DNA of 64,000 bases from Caballeronia sp. M1242. Lineage in GTDB: Bacteria; Pseudomonadota; Gammaproteobacteria; Burkholderiales; Burkholderiaceae. The DNA lies in NCBI RefSeq assembly GCF_017220215.1, contig NZ_CP071129.1:2542001-2606000 (forward strand). The letters are read 5' to 3'. The position numbers and the translations under genes are program-made. Below, in pieces: positions 40,750-52,015 of the stretch. Positions within the stretch are counted from its first letter, which is position 1. Every line of letters starts with the position of its first letter. The notes beneath the pieces are model-generated. The model was not told where the DNA came from. It ran no database searches and was given only the letters and a program-made list of their open reading frames with translations.

Positions 40750-41550
40750 TTATTCTCCACTCTTCGCGTCACCGCCGGCGCCGCCACGACGGGGGCCGCC
40801 GCGGCGTGCACCAGCCGGCGCACCTTCACCGTCACGACGCGGACGGCGATCGCCACCCGGACGTGCGTTGCGACGCGGACGCTTCTCTTCCGCGACTTCT
40901 TCCACTACCGGCGCTTCGTTGCGGCCGAGCGTGTCGCCCTTGTAGACCCACACCTTCACGCCGATGATGCCGTACGTGGTCTTCGCTTCGGACGTCGCGT
41001 AGTCGATATCGGCGCGCAGCGTATGGAGCGGCACGCGACCTTCGCGATACCACTCGGTACGAGCGATTTCGATACCGTTCAGACGGCCCGCGCTCATGAT
41101 CTTGATGCCTTGGGCGCCAAGACGCATCGCGTTTTGCATCGCGCGCTTCATCGCACGGCGGAACATGATCCGGCGCTCGAGCTGCTGCGTGATGGAATCG
41201 GCGATCAACTGAGCATCGGTTTCCGGCTTGCGGATTTCTTCGATGTTCACGTGAACCGGAACGCCCATGCGCTTCTGCAGCTCGGACTTGAGCGACTCGA
41301 TGTCTTCGCCCTTCTTGCCGATCACGACACCCGGACGCGAGCTGAAAATCGTGATGCGCGCGTTCTTTGCAGGACGCTCGATCACGACGCGGCCGACGGA
41401 CGCGTTCTTCAGCTTCTTCTTCAGGTATTCACGAACACCGATGTCTTCCTGCAACATCGCCGCGAAATTGTTGTTGTTCGCGTACCAGCGCGAAGCCCAA
41501 TTGCGGCTGACGGCCAAACGGAAGCCAGTCGGATGAATTTTCTGTCCCAT
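40750..41550 (-). CDS. rpsC: 30S ribosomal protein S3, with Arg/Gly-rich C-terminal tail
   Basis: This 266-residue S3 lies at the mRNA entry. It opens [20 protein letters not shown], with the KH domain [18 protein letters not shown] and the C-terminal [13 protein letters not shown]. Beyond about residue 217 it has a basic, low-complexity tail of some 45 residues ([22 protein letters not shown]). This makes it longer than the 233-residue E. coli protein, a feature shared with other Burkholderiaceae. Confidence 0.97.
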   Translation of the reverse strand: MGQKIHPTGFRLAVSRNWASRWYANNNNFAAMLQEDIGVREYLKKKLKNASVGRVVIERPAKNARITIFSSRPGVVIGKKGEDIESLKSELQKRMGVPVHVNIEEIRKPETDAQLIADSITQQLERRIMFRRAMKRAMQNAMRLGAQGIKIMSAGRLNGIEIARTEWYREGRVPLHTLRADIDYATSEAKTTYGIIGVKVWVYKGDTLGRNEAPVVEEVAEEKRPRRNARPGGDRRPRRDGEGAPAGARRGGPRRGGAGGDAKSGE

Positions 41551-41561
41551 CGTATGGCTCC

Positions 41562-41891
41562 TTAATTCCCGACCGTCACAGTGATGTGACAGGATTGCTT
41601 CTCGATGCGGTTACCGCGACCCTTTGCGCGTGCGGTGAAACGCTTCAGCGAAGCGGCCTTGTCGACGTAGATGCTCGTGATCTTGAGCTCGTCGATATCG
41701 GCGCCTTCGTTGTGTTCCGCATTCGCGATCGCAGACAGCACGACCTTCTTGACGATACCCGCCGCCTTCTTCGGCGAGAACGTCAGGACGTTCAGCGCCT
41801 TGTCGACCGGCAAACCACGAATCTGGTCAGCCACAAGGCGCGTTTTCTGCGCCGAGATGCGGGCACCGCGATGAATTGCTTTCACTTCCAT
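41562..41891 (-). CDS. rplV: 50S ribosomal protein L22
   Basis: This 109-residue L22 has a long loop lining the exit tunnel. It opens [20 protein letters not shown] and contains [20 protein letters not shown]. The macrolide-relevant loop is intact. Between rpsS and rpsC. Confidence 0.97.
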   Translation of the reverse strand: MEVKAIHRGARISAQKTRLVADQIRGLPVDKALNVLTFSPKKAAGIVKKVVLSAIANAEHNEGADIDELKITSIYVDKAASLKRFTARAKGRGNRIEKQSCHITVTVGN

Positions 41892-41903
41892 CTTGATAGC
41901 CCC

Positions 41904-42179
41904 TTATTTCTTGGCCTTCTTGTCGGCCGCGTGACCCTTGAACGTACGGGTCAGTGCGAACTCGCCAAGCTTATGGCCGACCATGTTTTCCGTGACGTAC
42001 ACCGGAACGTGCTGACGGCCGTTGTGGACGGCGATCGTCAGACCGATGAAGTCCGGCAGAATCGTCGAACGACGCGACCAGGTCTTGATCGGCTTCTTGT
42101 CACGCGTGGACGCAGCCGCCTCAACTTTCTTCAGCAAATGAGCGTCGCAGAACGGACCTTTTTTAGCAGAACGTGTCAT
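41904..42179 (-). CDS. rpsS: 30S ribosomal protein S19
   Basis: This 91-residue S19 is in the 30S head. It opens [20 protein letters not shown] and has the signature [20 protein letters not shown]. Between rplB and rplV. Confidence 0.97.
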   Translation of the reverse strand: MTRSAKKGPFCDAHLLKKVEAAASTRDKKPIKTWSRRSTILPDFIGLTIAVHNGRQHVPVYVTENMVGHKLGEFALTRTFKGHAADKKAKK

Positions 42180-42189
42180 TGCCTACTCC

Positions 42190-43017
42190 TTAACGCTTGT
42201 GACGGCGCTGGACGATCATCGTCGTCGTGCGCTTATTGCTGCGGGTGCGATAGCCCTTCGTCGGCGTGCCCCACGGGCTCACCGGATCGCGACCTGCAGC
42301 CGTGCGGCCTTCACCACCACCGTGCGGGTGATCGATCGGGTTCATCGCAACACCACGCACCGTCGGACGGATACCGCGCCAGCGGTTTGCACCGGCCTTA
42401 CCGATTTGACGGAGGCTGTGCTCTTCGTTACCGACTTCACCGATGGTTGCACGGCACTCGACGTGCACGCGGCGGATTTCACCCGAACGCAGACGAACCT
42501 GCGCGTAGATGCCTTCACGTGCCAGCAGCATGGCCGACGTACCAGCCGAACGCGCGATCTGCGCGCCTTTGCCCGGCAGCATTTCGATGCAGTGGATCGT
42601 CGTACCGACCGGAATGTTGCGGATCGGCAGGGTGTTGCCTGCGCGAATCGGCGCTTCCGAACCGGACATCAGCTGCGCGCCGACCGCCACGCCCTTCGGC
42701 GCGATGATGTAGCGACGCTCGCCGTCTGCGTACAGAACCAGCGCGATGTTCGCGCTACGGTTCGGGTCGTACTCGAGACGCTCGACCTTTGCCGGGATGC
42801 CGTCCTTGTTGCGACGGAAATCGACGATACGGTAGTGCTGCTTGTGACCGCCACCTTGGTGACGCGTGGTGATGCGACCGTTGTTGTTACGGCCCGCCGA
42901 CTTGGATTGCGAGTCGAGCAGCGCAGCATGCGGCTTGCCCTTATGCAGATCCTTGTTGACGATCTTGACCATCGCGCGGCGACCCGGCGAGGTCGGCTTA
43001 ACTTTCACGATTGCCAT
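42190..43017 (-). CDS. rplB: 50S ribosomal protein L2
   Basis: This 275-residue protein is essential for subunit joining and the peptidyl transferase centre. It contains [17 protein letters not shown], the OB and SH3 domains, and the conserved [18 protein letters not shown] loop with its key His residue. It starts 3 nt after the rplW stop. Confidence 0.98.
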   Translation of the reverse strand: MAIVKVKPTSPGRRAMVKIVNKDLHKGKPHAALLDSQSKSAGRNNNGRITTRHQGGGHKQHYRIVDFRRNKDGIPAKVERLEYDPNRSANIALVLYADGERRYIIAPKGVAVGAQLMSGSEAPIRAGNTLPIRNIPVGTTIHCIEMLPGKGAQIARSAGTSAMLLAREGIYAQVRLRSGEIRRVHVECRATIGEVGNEEHSLRQIGKAGANRWRGIRPTVRGVAMNPIDHPHGGGEGRTAAGRDPVSPWGTPTKGYRTRSNKRTTTMIVQRRHKR

Positions 43018-43019
43018 GA

Positions 43020-43334
43020 TTACTTGGCCTCCGCTTCAAAGTTGATTTCCTGGCCGGGCTTCAGGCAGACGTACGCCTTCTTCACGTCCTTGCGCTTGCC
43101 GTTGAAGCGGCCAAAGCGCTTGGCTTTGCCCTTCGTGACGAGCACGTTGACGGAATTGACTTCGACCTTGAACAGCAGCTCGACAGCAGCCTTCACTTCC
43201 TGCTTCGTGGCGTCCGGCGCGACTTCGAACACGACTTGTTCGTTCTTGTCGGCAACCAGCGTCGCCTTTTCGGAGATCACCGGCGCGAGCAGAACTTGCA
43301 TCAAACGATGATCGTTTTTGCGAACTTCGCTCAT
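43020..43334 (-). CDS. rplW: 50S ribosomal protein L23
   Basis: This 104-residue protein is the docking site for trigger factor and SRP. It contains [20 protein letters not shown] and the C-terminal [20 protein letters not shown]. Its ATG overlaps the rplD stop as ATGA. Confidence 0.97.
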   Translation of the reverse strand: MSEVRKNDHRLMQVLLAPVISEKATLVADKNEQVVFEVAPDATKQEVKAAVELLFKVEVNSVNVLVTKGKAKRFGRFNGKRKDVKKAYVCLKPGQEINFEAEAK

Positions 43335-43951
43335 GACAGCAACTCCTCGATCTGAGCGACCGCAGCCTTCGTGATCAGCACTTTCTTGAAGTAGATCAGC
43401 GAGAGCGGGTCGGCGTAACGCGGCTCGACAACCGCCACGTGGGCCAGGTTGCGCGACGCGAGGTACAGGTTTTCGTCGACCGTATCGGTGATGACCAACA
43501 CGGAATCGAGACCCATCGCCTTGAATTTATCAGCCAACAGCTTGGTCTTCGGCGCTTCGAGCGCGAGATCCTCGACCACCGAGATGCGGCCTTCGCGAGC
43601 CAACTGCGAGAAGATCGAGCAGAGGCCTGCGCGATGCATCTTCTTGTTGACCTTGTGCGAGAAGTTTTCTTCCGGCGAGTTCGGGAAAATGCGACCACCG
43701 CCACGCCACAACGGGCTCGACGACATACCGGCACGAGCGCGGCCCGTACCCTTCTGGCGCCACGGCTTCTTCGTGGTGTGCTTGACCTGCTCACGATCCT
43801 TCTGAGCGCGGTTGCCGCTACGTGCGTTCGCCTGATAAGCGACGACGACTTGGTGAATCAGGGCTTCGTTGTAATCGCGACCGAACACGACGTCCGATGC
43901 GGTCACGCCAGCGCCTTCCTGACCATTGGCATTCAGGAGCTTAAGTTCCAT
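43331..43951 (-). CDS. rplD: 50S ribosomal protein L4
   Basis: This 206-residue L4 lines the exit tunnel and in E. coli represses the S10 operon. It contains the extended loop [20 protein letters not shown] and [20 protein letters not shown]. Its ATG shares one base with the rplC stop (TAATG). Confidence 0.97.
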   Translation of the reverse strand: MELKLLNANGQEGAGVTASDVVFGRDYNEALIHQVVVAYQANARSGNRAQKDREQVKHTTKKPWRQKGTGRARAGMSSSPLWRGGGRIFPNSPEENFSHKVNKKMHRAGLCSIFSQLAREGRISVVEDLALEAPKTKLLADKFKAMGLDSVLVITDTVDENLYLASRNLAHVAVVEPRYADPLSLIYFKKVLITKAAVAQIEELLS

Positions 43952-44610
43952 TATTTCGCTCCTTTCGCAGCACGGGTCTTGACGGCGGGGGTCACGAAGA
44001 CCTTGCCGCCCTTCGCACCCGGAACAGCACCGCGGACGAGCAGCAGATTGCGCTCAGCGTCGATGCGGGCGATTTCGAGATTCTGGACCGTGACGGTCAC
44101 GTCACCGAGGTGACCCGTCATGCGCTTGCCGGGGAACACGCGACCCGGATCCTGCGCCATACCGATCGAACCCGGAACGTTGTGCGAACGCGAGTTACCG
44201 TGCGATGCGCGGCCCGAAGCGAAGTTGTAACGCTTGATGGTACCGGCGTAGCCCTTACCGATCGACGTGCCTTGCACGTCAACCTTCTGGCCGACTTCGA
44301 AAATGTCCGTACCGATGACGGCGCCGTTCGACAGTTCACCTGCCTTGGCGGTATCGATATGGAATTCGCGGAGGATTTCACCAGCTTGAACGCCGGCTTT
44401 GGCGAGGTGACCCGCCAACGGCTTCGTCACGCGCGAAGCGCGGCGAGTACCGAATGCAACCTGAACGGCGGTATAACCATCCGTTTCAACGGTCTTGATC
44501 TGCGTCACACGGTTGTCCGACACGTCCAGCACGGTGACAGGGATCGAGTCCCCCTCAGGCGTGAAGATACGGGTCATGCCAACCTTGCGACCTACGAGTC
44601 CAAGGCTCAT
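43951..44610 (-). CDS. rplC: 50S ribosomal protein L3
   Basis: This 219-residue L3 initiates 50S assembly and reaches the peptidyl transferase centre. It opens [20 protein letters not shown] and contains [18 protein letters not shown]. The ATG at 44610 is chosen because GGAG precedes it by 6 nt; an ATG four codons upstream overlaps that site. First gene after the 185-nt gap that holds a promoter-like site. Confidence 0.97.
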   Translation of the reverse strand: MSLGLVGRKVGMTRIFTPEGDSIPVTVLDVSDNRVTQIKTVETDGYTAVQVAFGTRRASRVTKPLAGHLAKAGVQAGEILREFHIDTAKAGELSNGAVIGTDIFEVGQKVDVQGTSIGKGYAGTIKRYNFASGRASHGNSRSHNVPGSIGMAQDPGRVFPGKRMTGHLGDVTVTVQNLEIARIDAERNLLLVRGAVPGAKGGKVFVTPAVKTRAAKGAK

Positions 44611-44705
44611 CGTTTTCTCCATTCCCGACTGCGATTGGTCGGGGCTGATTTCAAAATGTCCGCCCTGCTACGAGAAACAAGGCGCACTTTTTTGCGCAAA
44701 TGCGC

Positions 44706-44746
44706 GAAAAGCCTTGGAGTATAACAAGGCTTTTCGTTTTCTGCAA
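44706..44746 (-). promoter_or_regulatory. Candidate promoter inside an inverted repeat, upstream of rplC
   Basis: On minus TTGCAG (44746-44741) and TATACT (44723-44718) are 17 nt apart, about 108 nt before rplC. The -10 occupies the loop of an 11-bp perfect inverted repeat GAAAAGCCTTG/CAAGGCTTTTC (44706-44716 with 44725-44735), which can also terminate or attenuate transcription arriving from rpsJ. Confidence 0.65.
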
Positions 44747-44795
44747 GCAATCAAAGACTTAGCTCCGTCCGAGACGCCGGCGGAGCTTTGTAGGC

Positions 44796-45107
44796 TTACT
44801 GCAGCTTGATTTCGACGTCGACACCAGCCGGCAGGTCGAGCTTCATCAGTGCGTCGACGGTCTTGTCCGTCGGGTCGACGATGTCCATCAGGCGCTGGTG
44901 CGTGCGGATTTCGAGCTGGTCGCGCGACGTCTTGTTGACGTGCGGCGAACGCAGGATGTCAAAACGCTGAATACGCGTCGGCAGCGGCACCGGGCCACGG
45001 ACGATCGCGCCAGTCCGCTTCGCCGTATCGACGATCTCGGCTGCCGACTGGTCGATCAGGCGATAGTCGAAAGCCTTCAGACGAATGCGGATTTTCTGGT
45101 TCTGCAT
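44796..45107 (-). CDS. rpsJ: 30S ribosomal protein S10 (NusE)
   Basis: This 103-residue S10 is also the NusE antitermination factor. It opens [20 protein letters not shown] and has [20 protein letters not shown]. It lies with tuf rather than directly against rplC: a 185-nt gap with a hairpin and promoter follows it. Confidence 0.97.
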   Translation of the reverse strand: MQNQKIRIRLKAFDYRLIDQSAAEIVDTAKRTGAIVRGPVPLPTRIQRFDILRSPHVNKTSRDQLEIRTHQRLMDIVDPTDKTVDALMKLDLPAGVDVEIKLQ

Positions 45108-45247
45108 GACGATTCCTTAGAAAAAGAGCGAGGCGGTATTGCGCCGCCGATTTGGCAAAAGAGCGAGGGGCCAGGCATTCGCTGAGGGCGAACACCCGGC
45201 CCCGGTCACATCACTTCTGTACTGCTACTGCAAGAAAGACCGAGATT

Positions 45248-46438
45248 TTACTCGATAATCTTCGCAACGACACCTGCGCCGACGGTACGGCCGCCTTCGC
45301 GGATTGCGAAGCGCAGACCTTCTTCCATGGCGATCGGGGCGATCAGCTTGACCGTGATCGACACGTTGTCGCCCGGCATCACCATTTCCTTGTCCTTCGG
45401 CAGCTCGATCGAGCCCGTCACGTCCGTCGTACGGAAGTAGAACTGCGGACGGTAGTTGTTGAAGAACGGCGTGTGACGGCCGCCTTCGTCCTTGCTCAGC
45501 ACGTACACTTCAGCGGTGAAGTGCGTGTGCGGCGTGATCGAACCCGGCTTGGCCAGCACTTGGCCGCGCTCGACGTCTTCACGCTTCGTGCCGCGCAGCA
45601 GGATACCGACGTTGTCGCCCGCTTGACCCTGGTCGAGCAGCTTGCGGAACATTTCCACGCCCGTGCAGGTGGTCTTCACCGTCGGCTTGATACCGACGAT
45701 TTCGATTTCCTCGCCGACCTTGATGACGCCGCGCTCGACGCGACCCGTCACCACCGTGCCGCGACCCGAGATCGAGAACACGTCTTCCACCGGCATCAGG
45801 AACGCGCCGTCAACTGCGCGCTCCGGCGTCGGGATGTACGTGTCCAGCGCGTCGGCCAGGCTCATGATCGCCACTTCGCCGAGTTCGCCCTTGTCGCCTT
45901 CCAGCGCGAGCTTGGCCGAACCCTTGATGATCGGCGTGTCGTCGCCCGGGAAGTCGTACTTCGACAGGAGTTCGCGCACTTCCATTTCGACGAGCTCGAG
46001 CAGTTCGGCGTCGTCCACCATGTCGCACTTGTTCAGGAACACGATGATGTACGGCACGCCGACCTGACGGGCCAGCAGGATGTGCTCGCGCGTTTGCGGC
46101 ATCGGGCCGTCAGCGGCCGAGCACACCAGGATCGCGCCGTCCATCTGCGCGGCGCCCGTGATCATGTTCTTCACGTAGTCGGCGTGGCCCGGGCAATCGA
46201 CGTGTGCGTAGTGGCGGTTAGCCGTTTCGTACTCGACGTGCGCGGTGTTGATGGTGATGCCGCGAGCCTTTTCTTCCGGCGCCGCGTCGATCTGGTCGTA
46301 CGCCTTGGCTTCGCCGCCGAACTTGGCGGTCAGCACCGTCGTGATCGCCGCCGTCAGCGTGGTCTTGCCGTGGTCAACGTGACCGATCGTGCCCACGTTC
46401 ACGTGCGGCTTGGTCCGCTCGAATTTACCTTTTGCCAT
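45248..46438 (-). CDS. tuf: Elongation factor Tu
   Basis: EF-Tu delivers aminoacyl-tRNA to the ribosome. This 396-residue GTPase has G1 GHVDHGKT (19-26 region), G3 DCPGH, G4 NKCD and G5 SAL/SAK sequence ([10 protein letters not shown]). It lies between fusA and rpsJ. Many relatives have a second near-identical copy upstream of secE, which would lie just outside this window. Confidence 0.98.
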   Translation of the reverse strand: MAKGKFERTKPHVNVGTIGHVDHGKTTLTAAITTVLTAKFGGEAKAYDQIDAAPEEKARGITINTAHVEYETANRHYAHVDCPGHADYVKNMITGAAQMDGAILVCSAADGPMPQTREHILLARQVGVPYIIVFLNKCDMVDDAELLELVEMEVRELLSKYDFPGDDTPIIKGSAKLALEGDKGELGEVAIMSLADALDTYIPTPERAVDGAFLMPVEDVFSISGRGTVVTGRVERGVIKVGEEIEIVGIKPTVKTTCTGVEMFRKLLDQGQAGDNVGILLRGTKREDVERGQVLAKPGSITPHTHFTAEVYVLSKDEGGRHTPFFNNYRPQFYFRTTDVTGSIELPKDKEMVMPGDNVSITVKLIAPIAMEEGLRFAIREGGRTVGAGVVAKIIE

Positions 46439-46505
46439 GATTACCTTCTTTCAAAGTTTGGTTATCGGTTAAAGCTTGTGGCTTGCGCCGAATGACTTGC
46501 GGGTA

Positions 46506-48608
<2,103 letters not shown>

Positions 48609-48733
48609 TTGGGATCCTTTATTCGGTCGACGCGCCGACTCAATCAATGAGCCGGCAGCGCCCTAACACAAACGGGCGAGGCGCCGAACTAGCGCACCCG
48701 CCCTGATTTTTCCGTTGCCCTATGAGCGGGAGC

Positions 48734-49204
48734 TTAGAAACGGAAATGCGAGAATGCCTTGTTAGCCTCTGCCATGCGGTGAACTTCGTCGCGCTTCTTC
48801 ATCGCGCCGCCGCGGCCTTCGGCCGCTTCGGAGAGCTCACCTGCCAGGCGCAGGGCCATCGACTTTTCGCTGCGCTTCTTCGCGGCTTCGCGCAACCAAC
48901 GCATCGCCAATGCCATACGACGCGAGGGACGCACTTCGACCGGAACTTGATAGTTCGCACCACCAACGCGACGGCTCTTCACTTCGACCACCGGCTTCAC
49001 GTTGTTGAGCGCGACCGTGAACACTTCCAGCGGGTCCTTGCCACCCTTGGTCTGGATCTGTTCAAAAGCGCCGTACACGATGCGCTCGGCAACCGACTTC
49101 TTGCCGGACAACATCAGCACGTTCATGAACTTGGCTACATCTACGTTGCCGAACTTCGGATCCGGCAATACTTCCCGCTTGGGGACTTCGCGACGACGCG
49201 GCAT
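48734..49204 (-). CDS. rpsG: 30S ribosomal protein S7
   Basis: This 156-residue S7 nucleates the 30S head and in E. coli represses the str operon. It opens [20 protein letters not shown] and ends [20 protein letters not shown]. The 187-nt gap before it (49205-49391) shows no clear regulatory element. Confidence 0.97.
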   Translation of the reverse strand: MPRRREVPKREVLPDPKFGNVDVAKFMNVLMLSGKKSVAERIVYGAFEQIQTKGGKDPLEVFTVALNNVKPVVEVKSRRVGGANYQVPVEVRPSRRMALAMRWLREAAKKRSEKSMALRLAGELSEAAEGRGGAMKKRDEVHRMAEANKAFSHFRF

Positions 49205-49391
49205 GATTCTTCCTTTACTTTTTCAGTTGGAGCGCTTTTTTCGCTCCGCGGCCACCAACTAACCCGATCCATCTCTCGACTAAACCAGCTTGGCCGGGTG
49301 ACCACTTACTCGACAGCACCGGCACATCCGGCACTACCGCATTAACCGCCTTGCGGCGACCTGAAACTACTTCGACTACTCGAACCGGCGA

Positions 49392-49772
49392 TTACTTGCC
49401 AGCCTTGGCACGCTTCGCACCGTACTTCGAGCGAGCCTGCTTACGATCCTTGACGCCCTGGGTATCCAGCGAGCCGCGGACCATGTGGTAACGCACACCC
49501 GGCAAGTCCTTCACACGACCGCCGCGAATCAGCACGACCGAGTGTTCCTGCAGGTTGTGGCCTTCACCACCGATGTACGAAATGACTTCGAAGCCGTTCG
49601 TGAGACGAACCTTGGCAACTTTACGAAGTGCCGAGTTCGGCTTCTTCGGCGTCGTCGTGTACACGCGGGTGCACACGCCGCGACGCTGCGGGCAGTCCTG
49701 CAGGGCCGGCGACTTGCTCTTCGTCGTTTCCGACGCGCGGCCTTTGCGAACCAGTTGATTGATGGTTGGCAT
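49392..49772 (-). CDS. rpsL: 30S ribosomal protein S12
   Basis: This 126-residue S12 controls decoding accuracy. The streptomycin-related residues Lys43 ([13 protein letters not shown]) and Lys88 ([12 protein letters not shown]) are wild type, so no rpsL resistance mutation is visible. First gene of the str operon, with a promoter-like site 150 nt upstream. Confidence 0.98.
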   Translation of the reverse strand: MPTINQLVRKGRASETTKSKSPALQDCPQRRGVCTRVYTTTPKKPNSALRKVAKVRLTNGFEVISYIGGEGHNLQEHSVVLIRGGRVKDLPGVRYHMVRGSLDTQGVKDRKQARSKYGAKRAKAGK

Positions 49773-49921
49773 CGTTTAATCCTAAAAATGAACAAAATCG
49801 GCGCAATTCCGAACGGGCAAAGCGAAGGAATCGCGCGTCTGACTTTCTCGTGAATGGCTCTTACTTGCGCGGACCCCGCGTTGAACAGGATCCCGAAATG
49901 CGCCAAGAACGAGAACCTAGC

Positions 49922-49951
49922 ATGATATTCTGAAAATGCCAATGCGGTCAA
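49922..49951 (-). promoter_or_regulatory. Candidate str-operon promoter upstream of rpsL
   Basis: On minus TTGACC (49951-49946) and TATCAT (49927-49922) are 18 nt apart in the 218-nt recQ-rpsL gap, about 150 nt before the rpsL start and 40 nt after the recQ stop. It would give rpsL-rpsG-fusA-tuf their own transcript independent of recQ. Confidence 0.55.
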
Positions 49952-49990
49952 TACGTTGCGTGAAATCCTGGCTCACTCGCCGATGCAACC

Positions 49991-51838
49991 TCAGTCCGCG
50001 CCGACCACGTCGAGCAGTTCGTCGCCGAAACGCTCGAGTTTGCGAACGCCGATGCCCGGAATGTGCCGCAAGTCGTCGATCGTATCGGGATCACTCCGCG
50101 CGATTTCGGCGAGCGTCGCGTCGTGGAAGATCACGTACGCGGGCACGCCGTCGGTTTTGGCGGTCTCGGCGCGCCATGTGCGCAAGCGATCCCAGCGCGC
50201 TTTCTCGCGCGGCGACATGCCTGCGGTGGGATCGGCGCGCTCGCCGGTTCGGCCAGATGACTGCCGGTTGCGCACCGGTTTCACGTACTTGCGCAGCGTG
50301 ACGCGCTCTTCGCCCTTTAGGACGGGCTTGCTGGCGTCGGTCAGGACGAGCGCGCCGAACCCGTCATGATCGACGGCAAGAAAGCCAAATGCGACCAGCT
50401 GCCTGAAAACCGCGCGCCACTCCGGCTCGGAAAGGCTCGCGCCGACGCCGAAGGTGGACAGCTTGTCGTGCCCGCGCTGCAAGACCTTCTCGCTACGCGT
50501 GCCGCGCAGGATGTCGATCAGATGCCCCGCGCCGAAGTGGAAACCACTGGCCTTCTGCGCGCGATACACGCACGACAGCGCCATCTGCGCCTCGCGCGTC
50601 GCGTCCCACGACGCGGGCGGTTCCAGACACGTATCGCAATTGCCGCACGGCGTGCTGGTCTCGCCGAAGTACGCGAGCAGGCGCACGCGGCGGCACGTCG
50701 CGGCTTCGCATAGACCGAGGAGCGCGTCCAGCTTGCCCGTCTGCACGCGCTTGTGCGCGTCGTCGGCGTCGGATTCGTCGATCATCTTGCGCTGCTGCAC
50801 GACATCGCCCAGGCCGTAGGCCATCCACGCGTTCGCGGGCAGACCGTCGCGGCCCGCGCGGCCGGTTTCCTGGTAATAGCCTTCGACGCTCTTCGGCAAA
50901 TCCAGGTGCGCGACGAACCGCACGTCCGGCTTGTCGATGCCCATGCCGAACGCAATCGTCGCGCACATCACGATGCCCTCTTCGCGCTGGAACATCTCCT
51001 GATGCTTCTGGCGCGTCTCGAACTCCATGCCGGCGTGGTACGGCAGCGCGCGAACGCCCTGCCCCTTGAGCCAGTCGGCGGTTTCCTCCACCTTCCGGCG
51101 CGAGAGGCAATAGACCACGCCGGCGTCCGTCGTGCCGTCCTTGTTCGTGTGCTCGGCGCGAATGAAGTCGAGCAGTTGCGAGCGCGCGTTGTCCTTCTCG
51201 ACGATCCGATAGCGGATGTTCGGCCGGTCGAAGCTCGACACGAAGATGCGTGCGTCGTCGAGGGCGAGGCGGTGCACGATTTCATCGCGCGTGATGGCGT
51301 CCGCCGTCGCGGTCAGCGCGATGCGCGGCACGTTCGGGAATCGCTCGTGCAGCACGGACAGCTGAATGTATTCAGGCCGGAAGTCGTGGCCCCATTGCGA
51401 GACGCAGTGCGCCTCGTCGATCGCAAAAAGCCCAACCGGCGAGCTTCCGAGCAGATCGAGAAACCGCGGCGTCATGAGACGCTCGGGCGCGACGTACAGC
51501 AGATCGATGCTGCCGTTGCGCAACGCGCGCTCCGTCGCGGCGGCCTCGGCGCCCGAAAGCGTCGAATTGAGATACGCCGCCCGCACGCCCAGTTCGGTGA
51601 GCGCGGCAACCTGATCCTGCATCAGCGCAATTAGCGGCGAAACGACGATGCCCGCGCCGAAGCCCGCCTCTTTGCGCACCAGCGACGGAATCTGATAGCA
51701 CAGCGACTTTCCGCCGCCCGTGGGCATCAACACGAGCGAATCACCGCCGTTGGCGACATGTTCGACGATTTCCGCCTGCTGTCCGCGAAAGGCCGGATAG
51801 CCGAATACTTCGTTGAGAATTTCGAGCGGACGGGACAT
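49991..51838 (-). CDS. recQ: ATP-dependent DNA helicase RecQ
   Basis: This 615-residue 3'-5' helicase acts in recombination and fork repair. It has Walker A TGGGKS, DEAH ([19 protein letters not shown]), motif [12 protein letters not shown], the zinc cluster cysteines of the RQC region ([19 protein letters not shown]) and a C-terminal HRDC domain ([17 protein letters not shown]). The ATG at 51838 begins [14 protein letters not shown]; the upstream open codons lack similarity. It lies between rpoC and rpsL, a gene of unrelated function in the translation/transcription run. Confidence 0.96.
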   Translation of the reverse strand: MSRPLEILNEVFGYPAFRGQQAEIVEHVANGGDSLVLMPTGGGKSLCYQIPSLVRKEAGFGAGIVVSPLIALMQDQVAALTELGVRAAYLNSTLSGAEAAATERALRNGSIDLLYVAPERLMTPRFLDLLGSSPVGLFAIDEAHCVSQWGHDFRPEYIQLSVLHERFPNVPRIALTATADAITRDEIVHRLALDDARIFVSSFDRPNIRYRIVEKDNARSQLLDFIRAEHTNKDGTTDAGVVYCLSRRKVEETADWLKGQGVRALPYHAGMEFETRQKHQEMFQREEGIVMCATIAFGMGIDKPDVRFVAHLDLPKSVEGYYQETGRAGRDGLPANAWMAYGLGDVVQQRKMIDESDADDAHKRVQTGKLDALLGLCEAATCRRVRLLAYFGETSTPCGNCDTCLEPPASWDATREAQMALSCVYRAQKASGFHFGAGHLIDILRGTRSEKVLQRGHDKLSTFGVGASLSEPEWRAVFRQLVAFGFLAVDHDGFGALVLTDASKPVLKGEERVTLRKYVKPVRNRQSSGRTGERADPTAGMSPREKARWDRLRTWRAETAKTDGVPAYVIFHDATLAEIARSDPDTIDDLRHIPGIGVRKLERFGDELLDVVGAD

Positions 51839-51960
51839 AAAAGAAGCGCGAACTGCGGCGTGGAGGTTAACGAATTCTATCAACGCGAGCGCGCGCGCCC
51901 ACGCGTGAATCGCAACGTTAGCCGTTCGGCCGACGCGCGAGAACGAAAAGAAGCAGCGAA

Positions 51961-51989
51961 AAAAAAACCGCCCGGCGAAAACCGGGCGG
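51961..51989 (-). terminator. Terminator of rpoBC
   Basis: On minus a GC-rich stem CCGCCCGG/CCGGGCGG with a 6-nt loop, extended by A-T pairs, is followed by at least seven T. It lies 27 nt past the rpoC stop and separates it from recQ. Confidence 0.9.
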
Positions 51990-52015
51990 TTCGAGGTGCT
52001 ACGAGCGAAAGACGC

